DNA from: Clostridiales bacterium
GTDB taxonomy: Bacteria > Bacillota > Clostridia > Christensenellales > Christensenellaceae
Direction of reading: 5' to 3'
DNA: 8,916 bases
Assembly: GCA_003343685.1 (NCBI GenBank)
Contig: QAKS01000083.1
Location: 1 to 8,916 of the forward strand
The notes beneath the pieces are model-generated. The model ran no database searches. It had not been told where the DNA came from and saw nothing but the letters and a program-made list of their open reading frames with translations. Positions 1-6,286 of this stretch are shown in pieces. The translations under genes and the position numbers were made by a program. Position 1 is the first letter of the stretch. Every line of letters starts with the position of its first letter.

Positions 1-55
1 TTTAATTTAATTGTGAAAAAATAAATAAAGCCTGCTTAATTTCTTCCGGAAACTC

Positions 56-84
56 TTGACAAAAAAATGACAAAGTAATATATT
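56..84 (+). promoter_or_regulatory. Sigma-A type promoter of the Crp/Fnr-family gene
   Basis: A perfect -35 hexamer TTGACA lies at 56-61. It is followed by a 17-base spacer and a -10-like TATATT at 79-84, in a very AT-rich stretch. Transcription would start near base 91, leaving a leader of about 130 bases before the ATG at 224. The hexamers and spacing are seen directly; activity is inferred. No other plus-strand promoter of this quality was noticed upstream of the gene. Confidence 0.7.
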
Positions 85-97
85 TATATTAATACAA

Positions 98-113
98 TTG
101 TGTTATAAATCAA
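98..113. promoter_or_regulatory. Candidate operator dyad, possible autoregulation site
   Basis: The 16-base sequence TTGTGTTATAAATCAA has imperfect half sites TTGTG and ATCAA separated by 6 bases. This is the geometry used by Crp-type dimers (5-6-5). It lies just downstream of the predicted transcription start, a position that would favour repression. It shares the 9-mer GTTATAAAT with two copies before modA. Binding by the adjacent regulator is an inference only. Confidence 0.35.
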
Positions 114-185
114 ATATGTATCGAAAAGCAATTGCAGAAATATGCAGCAGCAACCGCAAACAAAGCAGCCGCTTTAAAAGAATCC

Positions 186-201
186 CGGCAGCTGCCTGCC
201 G
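186..201 (+). other. Small hairpin upstream of the regulator's ribosome binding site
   Basis: CGGCAG (186-191), loop CTGC, CTGCCG (196-201) forms a perfect 6-bp GC-rich stem in the leader. It ends about 6 bases before the AAAAGGA Shine-Dalgarno region (207-213) of the gene starting at 224. There is no T tract after it, so it is not a terminator. It could affect translation or mRNA stability. The rest of bases 1-223 holds the promoter and dyad described separately and no gene that I can support. Confidence 0.35.
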
Positions 202-223
202 CGGATAAAAGGAACGAAACTAT

Positions 224-928
224 ATGCAGACGAAATGTGAAATACAGCAGACAGCGGATACGCTGCAAACTCTAAAAAGCGAACGCACACCGAGAATATT
301 CACAGACTTTATTCACGGCAGATGGCCTTTGAAATACGGCAATACCGTTATCAAACAAAAAGGCTCCATGATTGCGGAAGCAGGTACGCCCGTTTCCGAA
401 TGCTGGTATGTTTTCTCCGGTCAGCTTGTGACATACGGATACAGCTCGTCGGGCGAAAAAAGAGTATGGGGTATTTACAGAAAGGGCTCAGTTGTCTTTG
501 CTTCGGAATGCCTTAACAGGCAAAACACCGATGTTTTTTGCGAGGCTTCCGTCAAAACCACCCTCATACAGATACCGTTCAGCGAGCTAAAAACGGCCTT
601 TGACTCTAATTTCTCTGTCTCAGGCCAGCTTATGAAAATGATATCGGCCGAATATGCGGCATATTTTTCATTTACCCGGGATCTCTGCACCAAAAGCGCA
701 TTCCGGCGTGTATGTGATATTCTGGCGGATCTGTCGTCTGTTTTCGGAGAAGAGGAACCCGGCAGAACTATGATTAGCTACAGGCTCAGCCAGCAGTCTT
801 TTGCCGACTTCGCAGGCATCAACAGAGTAACCCTTGTCAGAATATTGAAGGAACTTCGGGAAAAAAATGTCATTGAGGTTGTAAACGGATACTATGCCAT
901 TAAAGACATGAGGGCAATTCTCTTTTGA
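224..928 (+). CDS. Crp/Fnr-family transcriptional regulator
   Basis: The 234-residue protein has the usual Crp/Fnr length and layout. A cyclic-nucleotide-binding type beta-barrel covers about residues 40-125 (for example WYVFSGQLVTYG and GEKRVWGIYRKGSV), a long dimerisation helix about 128-155, and a C-terminal winged helix-turn-helix about 185-220. The recognition segment contains SQQSFADFAGINRVTLVRIL. The N terminus has only one cysteine (C5), so it lacks the cysteine set that holds the Fe-S cluster of classical Fnr. The effector cannot be told from sequence; the arginine/serine phosphate-binding signature of cAMP-binding Crp is not evident either. The ATG at 224 is preceded by AAAAGGA about 10 bases upstream. 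It has its own good promoter and may regulate itself through the dyad at 98-113. Its targets are unknown; the downstream methyltransferase gene and the convergent molybdenum locus are the nearby candidates. Confidence 0.9.
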   Translation: MQTKCEIQQTADTLQTLKSERTPRIFTDFIHGRWPLKYGNTVIKQKGSMIAEAGTPVSECWYVFSGQLVTYGYSSSGEKRVWGIYRKGSVVFASECLNRQNTDVFCEASVKTTLIQIPFSELKTAFDSNFSVSGQLMKMISAEYAAYFSFTRDLCTKSAFRRVCDILADLSSVFGEEEPGRTMISYRLSQQSFADFAGINRVTLVRILKELREKNVIEVVNGYYAIKDMRAILF

Positions 929-988
929 ACAATTTTTAAAAGAACGCTCGGTTTTCCCCGGTCAATTTTATAAGGATGGAATCAGAAC

Positions 989-1843
989 TTGAATACACTT
1001 GCAATACTCGGCGCAGGACAGTTCGGCAGGGCCTGTCTAACGCTGCTCAACCAAAACAATTATCGCGTGACGGCTTTCGGCGATAACAACGTGCAGCTGG
1101 CAGGCGCTTCTGTTTTCAATATTCCTGTCGTATCGGTCGAACAGGCATTGGCTTCCCGGCCCGATATGGCAATCGTAAGCGTCAAAGGCAGTTCACGCAC
1201 CCAGCAGCTGCGCGCACAGGCGCAAAAAGCCGGCTATTCCGGCAAACTTTTGGATTTTGATGAAATCTGCTCTCTGTTCAGCATACGCGGTGCCTCTCTC
1301 GTTCGTCTGGCGGAGCGCTTCAAGGAGACAGACGTCAAAGGCGCTATTGCGGAGCTGGGCGTATACCGGGGCGAAACCGCCGCAGAGTTGAACGCACTTT
1401 TCCCGAATCGGGATTTGCATCTTTTCGACACCTTTGAGGGATTTGATGCCCGTGACATTACAACGGAAAACGAACACCACTGTTCTTCTGCATCGGCGGG
1501 GGATTTCTCCGATACCAGCGTCCAAAAAGTCCTTGCTTCGCTTCCCTGCCCGGAACAAGCCATCGTCCACAAGGGCTATTTCCCGCAGACAACCGACGGA
1601 CTTGCGACAGAGACTTACGCCCTCGTCAGCCTGGATGCAGATTTGTACGCGCCCACTTTTGCCGGACTGGAATACTTTCATCCCCGTCTCTGCCACGGGG
1701 GCGCCATTGTACTTCACGATTATAACAGCGCCCGCTTCAGCGGGGTGAAAAAAGCCGTAAAGGATTATGAGGCAAAGCACGGCAGGCTCCTCCTGATGCC
1801 CTTGCCGGATACCCATGGAACTGCCATTATCTTGAACCCATAA
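989..1843 (+). CDS. Two-domain protein: Rossmann-like N terminus plus TylF/MycF-type methyltransferase
   Basis: The 284-residue protein starts at a TTG, chosen because AAGGATGGA (972-980) sits 8 bases upstream and the N terminus MNTLAILGAGQFG begins a Rossmann fold at once. Residues 1 to about 90 look like a nucleotide- or CoA-binding domain of the kind found in sugar-modifying proteins (GAGQFG at 8-13, AFGDNN at 29-34, NIPVVSVEQAL at 44-54). Residues from about 118 onward match TylF/MycF/NovP-type SAM-dependent methyltransferases: ELGVYRGETA (122-131, SAM loop), LFDTFEGF (145-152), SLDADLY (214-220) and VLHDY (241-245), the acidic residues being those expected to bind a divalent metal. Founding members O-methylate sugars in macrolide antibiotics. 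Here there are no antibiotic genes, so a glycan or other sugar substrate is more plausible, but it is unknown. The gene follows the regulator gene by 60 bases with no terminator seen between them, so co-transcription is likely. Confidence 0.8.
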   Translation: MNTLAILGAGQFGRACLTLLNQNNYRVTAFGDNNVQLAGASVFNIPVVSVEQALASRPDMAIVSVKGSSRTQQLRAQAQKAGYSGKLLDFDEICSLFSIRGASLVRLAERFKETDVKGAIAELGVYRGETAAELNALFPNRDLHLFDTFEGFDARDITTENEHHCSSASAGDFSDTSVQKVLASLPCPEQAIVHKGYFPQTTDGLATETYALVSLDADLYAPTFAGLEYFHPRLCHGGAIVLHDYNSARFSGVKKAVKDYEAKHGRLLLMPLPDTHGTAIILNP

Positions 1844-1851
1844 GTTCTATC

Positions 1852-1883
1852 AAAAAAACGGGGACGGTCTTTTATCCGTCTCC
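1852..1883 (-). terminator. Intrinsic terminator of the molybdenum operon
   Basis: Read on the minus strand, GGAGACGG (1883-1876), an 8-base loop and CCGTCCCC (1867-1860) form an 8-bp stem with one G-U pair. This is followed by G and then seven T residues (1858-1852). It lies about 105 bases past the stop of the mop gene and has the classical Rho-independent form. On the plus strand the T-rich side is absent, so it works in one direction only. Confidence 0.8.
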
Positions 1884-1950
1884 ATTGAGCCTTTTGCTCG
1901 CCGCGCGCATATTGCGCTTGCACATAATTTTTGCTTCCATCAACTGAATC

Positions 1951-1974
1951 GGGACAGGCAAAAAAGCCTGTCCC
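1951..1974 (+). terminator. Perfect 9-bp hairpin between convergent genes, possible plus-strand terminator
   Basis: GGGACAGGC (1951-1959), loop of six A, GCCTGTCCC (1966-1974) is a perfect stem. It is followed on the plus strand only by TGTTTCCC, a weak U tract, so termination of the methyltransferase transcript is possible but not strong. On the minus strand it sits 14 bases past the mop stop codon and has no T tail after the stem. It could therefore protect the 3' end of that mRNA upstream of the stronger terminator. Confidence 0.45.
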
Positions 1975-1988
1975 TGTTTCCCGACGCT

Positions 1989-2408
1989 TTAATCTACACC
2001 AATCATTACCGATGTGGCCTTTATCACAGCAGTCGCATCACAGCCGATTTGCAGCCCGAGTTCATGGATTGCATTCATGGAGATCGTTGCAGAGACCACC
2101 GCCCCGCAGTCCGTATCTATTTTTACAATGCCGTTTACTGCACCATCTTCGATTGCGCTGACCTTACCGCACATCTGGTTCCGCGCTGAAATTTTCAGAT
2201 GTTTTTCTGTTGAAACCATCACCTCCGTCGCTTTTATCACGGCATAGGCTTCCTTTCCTTTCGCCAAGCCCAGCTCCCGGATCGCGTTCATAGAGATCGT
2301 CGCGGAAATTTTTTCTTTGTTGACATCCAGATGAACGATACCGTTGACCGCGCCCTCTTCAATTCTCTCAACCGTCCCTTTTAAAATGTTTCTCGCGCTT
2401 AGTTTCAT
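1989..2408 (-). CDS. mop: Di-domain Mop/TOBE molybdate-binding protein (molbindin)
   Basis: The 139-residue protein consists of two tandem Mop (TOBE) domains, residues about 3-66 and 72-137. The repeats share ISARN or LSARN, then IE.GAVNGIV, then SATISMNAI.ELGL and AVIKAT.VM. Each repeat matches the roughly 65-residue molbindin unit that assembles into a molybdate- or tungstate-binding ring; these proteins store or buffer molybdate in the cytoplasm. There is no helix-turn-helix, so it is not a complete ModE regulator. The ATG at 2408 is preceded by an AGGAAG and AAAAGG purine stretch. It is the last gene of the minus-strand set, 79 bases after the XdhC-family gene, and is followed by an intrinsic terminator. 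The duplication is ancient, since the repeats differ at many residues. Confidence 0.92.
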   Translation of the reverse strand: MKLSARNILKGTVERIEEGAVNGIVHLDVNKEKISATISMNAIRELGLAKGKEAYAVIKATEVMVSTEKHLKISARNQMCGKVSAIEDGAVNGIVKIDTDCGAVVSATISMNAIHELGLQIGCDATAVIKATSVMIGVD

Positions 2409-2487
2409 GGCCTTTTTCTTCCTTTCTTACTCTTATTTCATAAACAACATATCCTGACAGCGTCTTTCTCTGCCTTTCTGTTCCGCC

Positions 2488-3492
2488 TCATTCTCTGTAC
2501 TCCGCACGCGCTTTGATTAATTGCGCCGCAATGCTCACCGCAATTTCCGCCGGCGTCTCGCTTTTGATATCTATTCCGATCGGCGTTGTAACGCGGGCAA
2601 TATCACTGTCCGAAAATCCATCCGCTCTGAGCCTTTCATTCACCGACGCTGTCTTTTTACGGCTGCCTACTACGCCAATATAATGTGCCGGCGTTCCAAG
2701 AGCAAACTCCTCTACCTCAAAATCGCCCATATGCCCGCGCGTAACCGTTACGATAAAATCCTGCGGCTGCACGTCAAACTGCCCCTCCAATTCTTTATAA
2801 TCAAGAGTATGCAGCTCTTCCGCGTCCGGAAACAGCTCTCTTGTTGAATATTCTTCCCTGTCGTCGGTAACAATACAGCGAAAACCGAGATGTGTGAGCA
2901 GCGGGACAAGCTCCTGCGCCAGATGACCGCCGCCGAACACAAACACCCTGCTCGTATTTTTCAGCTTCTGCACATAGACTTTCCCGCTTTTCGTGTCCAG
3001 CACGCCGTTATCCTCCACAGCGCATATTTCCGACTTCATCACAGGCGGCTCCATCCCCGTAAAGCCGTCTCTGCCCAAAAAGCCCATGTGCGCACCGTCG
3101 AACGGCAGCAGCAGCCACCCCTGCAAATGCTTTTCCAAATGAAAAGTTACGTCCTGTATTACGTTCATGTTTTCCGCTTCCGCAGCCACATAGGTAAAAA
3201 GCACATCCACATCGCCGCCGCAGACCATTCCCAGCCCCGCCACTTCATCCTTTGTCAGGCGATACTGCTCAAAGTGCCCAACCTGCTCCCCGATCTTCTT
3301 CTGCGCCAGTTCCGTCACCCGAAATTCCAGCATACCTCCGCCTATGGTTCCCGCAAGCCTGTCTGCTTCTCCGACAACCATCATGGCGCCCGCGCCTCTC
3401 GGGGCGCTTCCCTTGTCACCCACAATCGTGACAAGCATGGCATTTCGTCCCGCAGCCGTTTCTTTTTTTAAAGCCATCGCTATTTCTTTCAT
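2488..3492 (-). CDS. xdhC: XdhC/CoxI-family molybdenum cofactor maturation protein
   Basis: I place the start at the ATG at 3492 (334 residues), 13 bases after the modC stop, because AGGAAGGAAGAG precedes it directly and MKEIAMALKKE is a normal XdhC beginning. The open frame continues further upstream only through modC. The N-terminal XdhC/CoxI domain shows GSAPR (28-32), GTIGGGMLE (48-56) and GMVCGGDVDV (88-97) with the conserved C91. The C-terminal XdhC Rossmann domain shows VFVFGGGHLAQEL (183-195), VTRGH (250-254), YIGVVGSRKK (271-280) and PIGIDIKSETPAEIA (304-318). The family binds molybdenum cofactor, supports addition of the terminal sulfur ligand and hands the cofactor to xanthine dehydrogenase-type hydroxylases. 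Position after the molybdate transporter genes fits that role. No hydroxylase subunits are in the window, so its client is unknown. Confidence 0.92.
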   Translation of the reverse strand: MKEIAMALKKETAAGRNAMLVTIVGDKGSAPRGAGAMMVVGEADRLAGTIGGGMLEFRVTELAQKKIGEQVGHFEQYRLTKDEVAGLGMVCGGDVDVLFTYVAAEAENMNVIQDVTFHLEKHLQGWLLLPFDGAHMGFLGRDGFTGMEPPVMKSEICAVEDNGVLDTKSGKVYVQKLKNTSRVFVFGGGHLAQELVPLLTHLGFRCIVTDDREEYSTRELFPDAEELHTLDYKELEGQFDVQPQDFIVTVTRGHMGDFEVEEFALGTPAHYIGVVGSRKKTASVNERLRADGFSDSDIARVTTPIGIDIKSETPAEIAVSIAAQLIKARAEYRE

Positions 3493-3505
3493 ATCTCTTC
3501 CTTCC

Positions 3506-4555
3506 TCAAGCATATAGTAACAGGATGTTCTCCGGGCGTATACCGAGCCTTTGCGGCGCAGTGCATGTGCCGCCCTCCGATTTTGGAATTCTCCACCACA
3601 CCGGCATGGACCCCTCCGCCTGACCTTCGTATCTGAATTTAACAGTCCATTCAAACGGTTCCTCAATGGTTTCCACAACATCAATCGGGAAAACATTGTA
3701 CTCCGCCTCCGGCTCAAAAAAATGAGCGCGGATGCCTATCGCGCAAAGTTCGTCCTTCACCGGCTGCGCCGCGGTCATTTCTATGCCCCACTCCGGAATG
3801 CGCACCAGATGATCCCCCGCTTTTTCGGCTGTGACAATATTTTTGCAGCCGGTCAGCACCGCGCCCGATCTCGTTCCGGGGTCTTGGAACATCCGCTTCG
3901 TATCTCCCATGCCGATCAGCCTGCCGCGCTCCAGAATTGCCAATGTTTCGCAAAGCTCATAGGCCTCGTCGCGGCTGTGGGTCACCATTATGGTATCTCT
4001 TCCGAAGCTTTTCAGCAGCTTTTTCAGCTCCGCCGCCAGCCGATCCTTCAAATAGCTGTCGAGGGCGCTGAACGGCTCGTCCAGCAGCAAAATTTCCGGA
4101 TTGCCTACCAGAATCCTTGCCAGGGCAGTTCTCTGCTGCTGCCCTCCTGACAGCTGGAACGGCTTATGCTTTTCCAGCCCCTCAAGCTGCATTTTGGCAA
4201 TCATGTCGGAAACCGCTTTTTTTCGCACCGCCGAACTCCTCTCTTTTGCCAGTCCGCAGGCAATATTCTGCTCTACGTTCATATTGGGAAAAAGGGCGTA
4301 ATTCTGAAAAAGATACCCCACACACCGTTTCTGCGGCGCCAAATTGATACGCCTTTCGCTGTCAAAAAGCGTGCGGCCGTTCAGCACGATTCTTCCCTCA
4401 TCGGGACGGATAATTCCCGCAATACAGCGCAGCGTAACGCTCTTGCCGCAGCCGGACGCTCCCAGAAGTCCCGTTGCAGAGCCGTCGGGTACAGAAAAAT
4501 CAACATCCAGCAGAAAATTGCCCAGTTGTTTTTTGAGCTTTACCTCAAGGCTCAT
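3506..4555 (-). CDS. modC: Molybdate ABC transporter ATP-binding protein
   Basis: The 349-residue ATPase energises molybdate import by ModB on the inner face of the membrane. It has Walker A GASGCGKS (32-39), Q-loop FQNYALFP (83-90), signature LSGGQQQR (135-142), Walker B ILLLDE (155-160), D-loop SALD (163-166) and H-loop H193 in VTHSRDE. From about residue 225 there is a C-terminal regulatory-type extension (LTGCKNIVTAEK, then RIPEWGIE) of the kind seen in clostridial sulfate/molybdate ATPases; it is not a clear Mop repeat. The ATG at 4555 overlaps the modB stop in an ATGA, a sign of translational coupling. The frame is open upstream through modB, but that extension is low-complexity and not homologous, so I reject it. 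The TGA is 13 bases before the xdhC start. Confidence 0.93.
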   Translation of the reverse strand: MSLEVKLKKQLGNFLLDVDFSVPDGSATGLLGASGCGKSVTLRCIAGIIRPDEGRIVLNGRTLFDSERRINLAPQKRCVGYLFQNYALFPNMNVEQNIACGLAKERSSAVRKKAVSDMIAKMQLEGLEKHKPFQLSGGQQQRTALARILVGNPEILLLDEPFSALDSYLKDRLAAELKKLLKSFGRDTIMVTHSRDEAYELCETLAILERGRLIGMGDTKRMFQDPGTRSGAVLTGCKNIVTAEKAGDHLVRIPEWGIEMTAAQPVKDELCAIGIRAHFFEPEAEYNVFPIDVVETIEEPFEWTVKFRYEGQAEGSMPVWWRIPKSEGGTCTAPQRLGIRPENILLLYA

Positions 4556-5223
4556 TTTACCGCCCTCCCCTGTTTGTTCTTTTTCTCCAGCAGGTTCACC
4601 GCCAGAAGCACCACGGCGCTGATCGCCAGATTGATGAGTACCCACGTCATGGCGCCCCCGTCGTCGTTCGTTCTCCACAGCTGATATACCGTTGTAGATA
4701 TTGTAGCGGTTTTTCCCGGCGTATACCCGATCAGCATGCTCGTCGCGCCGTATTCGCCGAGAGCGCGGGCAAAAGCCAGTACCGCCCCCGCCAGAATTCC
4801 CTGCCTGCATGACGACATCCGAATGCGCCAAAAAACATAGGTGTTTGAAAGCCCCAGCGTTTTTCCGCTCCATTCGAGCGTTTGGTCAAAGCTCTCAAAT
4901 GCGCCTCTTGCCGTTCGATACATCAGCGGAAACGCCACAACAGACGCCGCCAGCACGCCGCCATACCACGTCATAACAAACTGTACTCCCAAAGACTGCA
5001 AAAAAATTCCGACGGGATGCTTCAACCCGAATACCAGCAGCAAGAGCCAGCCGCAAACGGTTGGCGGGAGCACGAGAGGCAGGGTAAACACCACATCCAA
5101 AAGCCCCTTCACGATACGCGGCAGTTTTGCCACATAATAGGCAAGCAGTATTCCCAAAAAGAATACCACTATAATAGACAACACTGCAATTCTTAGGCTG
5201 TTCCAAAGAGGATACCAGTCCAT
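4552..5223 (-). CDS. modB: Molybdate ABC transporter permease
   Basis: The 223-residue integral membrane protein is the usual ModB size and has about five hydrophobic segments (roughly residues 11-31, 42-66, 86-103, 141-166 and 193-213). The motif PLVLPPTVCGWLLL (49-62) and the segment ARALGEYGATSMLIG (152-166) are typical of ModB/CysT-type permeases. The cytoplasmic EAA loop that docks on ModC lies at about 117-145. It begins EWSGKTLG in place of the usual EAA...LG, and the expected Leu-Pro pair after WRI is Met-Ser, so the loop is slightly divergent. The start ATG at 5223 has a strong GGAGG 5 bases upstream. It follows modA by 69 bases that can form alternative hairpins and overlaps modC by 4 bases. 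Confidence 0.93.
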   Translation of the reverse strand: MDWYPLWNSLRIAVLSIIVVFFLGILLAYYVAKLPRIVKGLLDVVFTLPLVLPPTVCGWLLLLVFGLKHPVGIFLQSLGVQFVMTWYGGVLAASVVAFPLMYRTARGAFESFDQTLEWSGKTLGLSNTYVFWRIRMSSCRQGILAGAVLAFARALGEYGATSMLIGYTPGKTATISTTVYQLWRTNDDGGAMTWVLINLAISAVVLLAVNLLEKKNKQGRAVK

Positions 5224-5231
5224 ATTTTCCT

Positions 5232-5277
5232 CCGTTTTTCAGGAAAACGGCACCGGCTTCACCCATGCGCCGTTTTC
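5232..5277 (-). promoter_or_regulatory. Alternative hairpins in the modA-modB intergenic region
   Basis: On the minus-strand mRNA, GAAAACGGC (5277-5269) can pair perfectly with GCCGTTTTC (5251-5243), a 9-bp stem with a 17-base loop. The second arm can instead pair downstream, CCGTTTT (5250-5244) with AAAACGG (5238-5232), a 7-bp stem with a 5-base loop whose last bases enter the modB Shine-Dalgarno GGAGG (5233-5229). The two structures cannot coexist. No U tract follows either one, so neither is an ordinary terminator. The pairing is seen in the sequence; the role (stoichiometry control, mRNA protection or a translational switch) is inferred. Confidence 0.5.
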
Positions 5278-5292
5278 ACTGATTAATGTTTT

Positions 5293-6210
5293 TTAAGCTG
5301 CTTTGCTGAAACCGACTTTTTCAAACACAGCCGTACACTCATCTGTCCTAATATAATCCAGGAACGCCTGCGCTGCCTCCTTGTTTTTGCTGATATTCAT
5401 CACTGCTGCGGGATAGATGACCTGTCCGCACATATCCGCAGTGGCATAGTCGGCAATTGTAAGCCCTGCGCTGAAAGCATCCGTGCAGTAGATCACGCCG
5501 CAGTCAACACTTGCCTCGGAAACCTGCGTGGTGACCTCTTTGACGTTTGTTCCGTAAGTAATGCAGCCTGCGTTTGCAAGCTCTTCTTCATTCAGCTCGT
5601 AATATGCGAGAATTTTCTGCGTATACTGTCCAACCGGGACGTCACTGTTTCCCATAGCCATCAGAATTTCCTTACCGCCAAGCATCTTAGCCAGATCGTC
5701 AAAGCTTTCAATACCCTTGGGATTGCCCTCGGGAACAACCAGCGTTACCTTGTTTTCAAGAATGTCTGCCCGCGTCCCCTGCTCGACAAAGTCATACCCG
5801 TCGGGATTTTTCTCCTTATCGGACGTGGAATCAATTGCATTCATCTGCTTCTGTGCGGCAGATATGAACAGGTCGCACTCCGCGCCCTCCTGAATCTGTG
5901 TTGCCAGCGTTCCGGAGGAGTCGAAGTTGAAAGCGATCGTCACGTTGGGCGCGACCTTCTTATACATCTCTGCAATCTCGGTAAGCGTCTCTGTCATGCT
6001 GGCGGCGGCAAAAACCGTAAGCTCAACCGGCTCCGCCTCAGGTGCTTGGGGTGTCTGGGTTTCAGCCGGGACCGCAGCTGACGTTTCGGCCGCCGCAGTT
6101 GTCTCGGCTGCCACAGGGGTGTCCTCAGCAGGCTTCGGCGCGCAGGCTGTACCTGCCGCCAAAAACGCAAACACCATTACCATGCAAAACGCAAATCTCA
6201 TTTTTCTCAT
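5293..6210 (-). CDS. modA: Molybdate-binding lipoprotein of the ABC transporter
   Basis: The 305-residue protein captures molybdate outside the membrane and delivers it to ModBC. Residues 1-22 are a signal peptide (basic start MRKMR, then a hydrophobic core) ending at C23, which probably becomes the lipid anchor. The lipobox reads GTAC, so the residue at -3 is Gly instead of the usual Leu. Residues 24-61 are an Ala/Glu/Thr/Pro-rich spacer that lifts the domain off the membrane and accounts for the extra length. The mature ModA domain starts at VELTVFAAASMTETL (62-76), with oxyanion-binding serines expected at S71 and S98/S99 in FDSSGTLA. Later come ECDLFISA, MGNSDVPVGQYTQKIL and GVIYCTDA, all characteristic of the family. 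The start ATG at 6210 has AAGGAG upstream at good spacing. The 76-base gap to the preceding gene carries dyad and direct repeats, so this gene probably also has its own promoter. Confidence 0.94.
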   Translation of the reverse strand: MRKMRFAFCMVMVFAFLAAGTACAPKPAEDTPVAAETTAAAETSAAVPAETQTPQAPEAEPVELTVFAAASMTETLTEIAEMYKKVAPNVTIAFNFDSSGTLATQIQEGAECDLFISAAQKQMNAIDSTSDKEKNPDGYDFVEQGTRADILENKVTLVVPEGNPKGIESFDDLAKMLGGKEILMAMGNSDVPVGQYTQKILAYYELNEEELANAGCITYGTNVKEVTTQVSEASVDCGVIYCTDAFSAGLTIADYATADMCGQVIYPAAVMNISKNKEAAQAFLDYIRTDECTAVFEKVGFSKAA

Positions 6211-6231
6211 CTTTTATTCTCCTTTTCTGAA

Positions 6232-6265
6232 TTGTTATTTATAACAAATTGTTTTTATTTATAAC
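6232..6265. promoter_or_regulatory. Dyad operator and 20-bp-phased direct repeats before modA
   Basis: TTGTTA-TTTA-TAACAA (6232-6247) is an inverted repeat with perfect 6-base arms, 21 bases before the modA ATG. The 11-mer TTATTTATAAC occurs at 6235-6245 and again at 6255-6265, exactly 20 bases apart, i.e. two turns of the helix. On the minus strand each copy reads GTTATAAATAA and contains a -10-like TATAAA, but neither has a fair -35 at 16-18 bases, which would fit activator dependence or repressor occlusion. The repeat is seen directly. A molybdate- or Crp/Fnr-type regulator as the binder is inference. The half sites only faintly resemble the Escherichia coli ModE box. Confidence 0.5.
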
Positions 6266-6286
6266 TCGATTGTACGGAGCGGCGCT

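Noticed and set aside
224..928. Oxygen-sensing Fnr with an Fe-S cluster
   Set aside because: The N-terminal cysteine cluster is missing; the few cysteines (such as C5, C60, C96, C106) are not spaced like Fnr.
929..988. Terminator between the regulator and methyltransferase genes
   Set aside because: No stem followed by a T tract could be found in these 60 bases.
1193..1816. Minus-strand open frame of 207 codons opposite the methyltransferase gene
   Set aside because: The plus strand has clear TylF-family motifs through this stretch; the reverse frame shows none.
3493..3717. N-terminal extension of the XdhC-family protein
   Set aside because: The added residues overlap modC, are arginine-rich and unlike the family; a better start with a ribosome binding site is at 3492.
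4556..4873. N-terminal extension of ModC
   Set aside because: It overlaps modB entirely and reads as low-complexity sequence; the ATGA start at 4555 gives the normal ModC N terminus.
6232..6265. Canonical ModE box
   Set aside because: GTTATAAAT half sites are only loosely similar to the E. coli ModE consensus, and no ModE gene is visible; kept only as an unassigned operator.
6211..6286. Molybdenum cofactor riboswitch before modA
   Set aside because: The 76-base gap is too short for the known Moco RNA motif and is AT-rich without its multi-helix layout. The start of the moa genes, where such an element would be expected, is outside the window.
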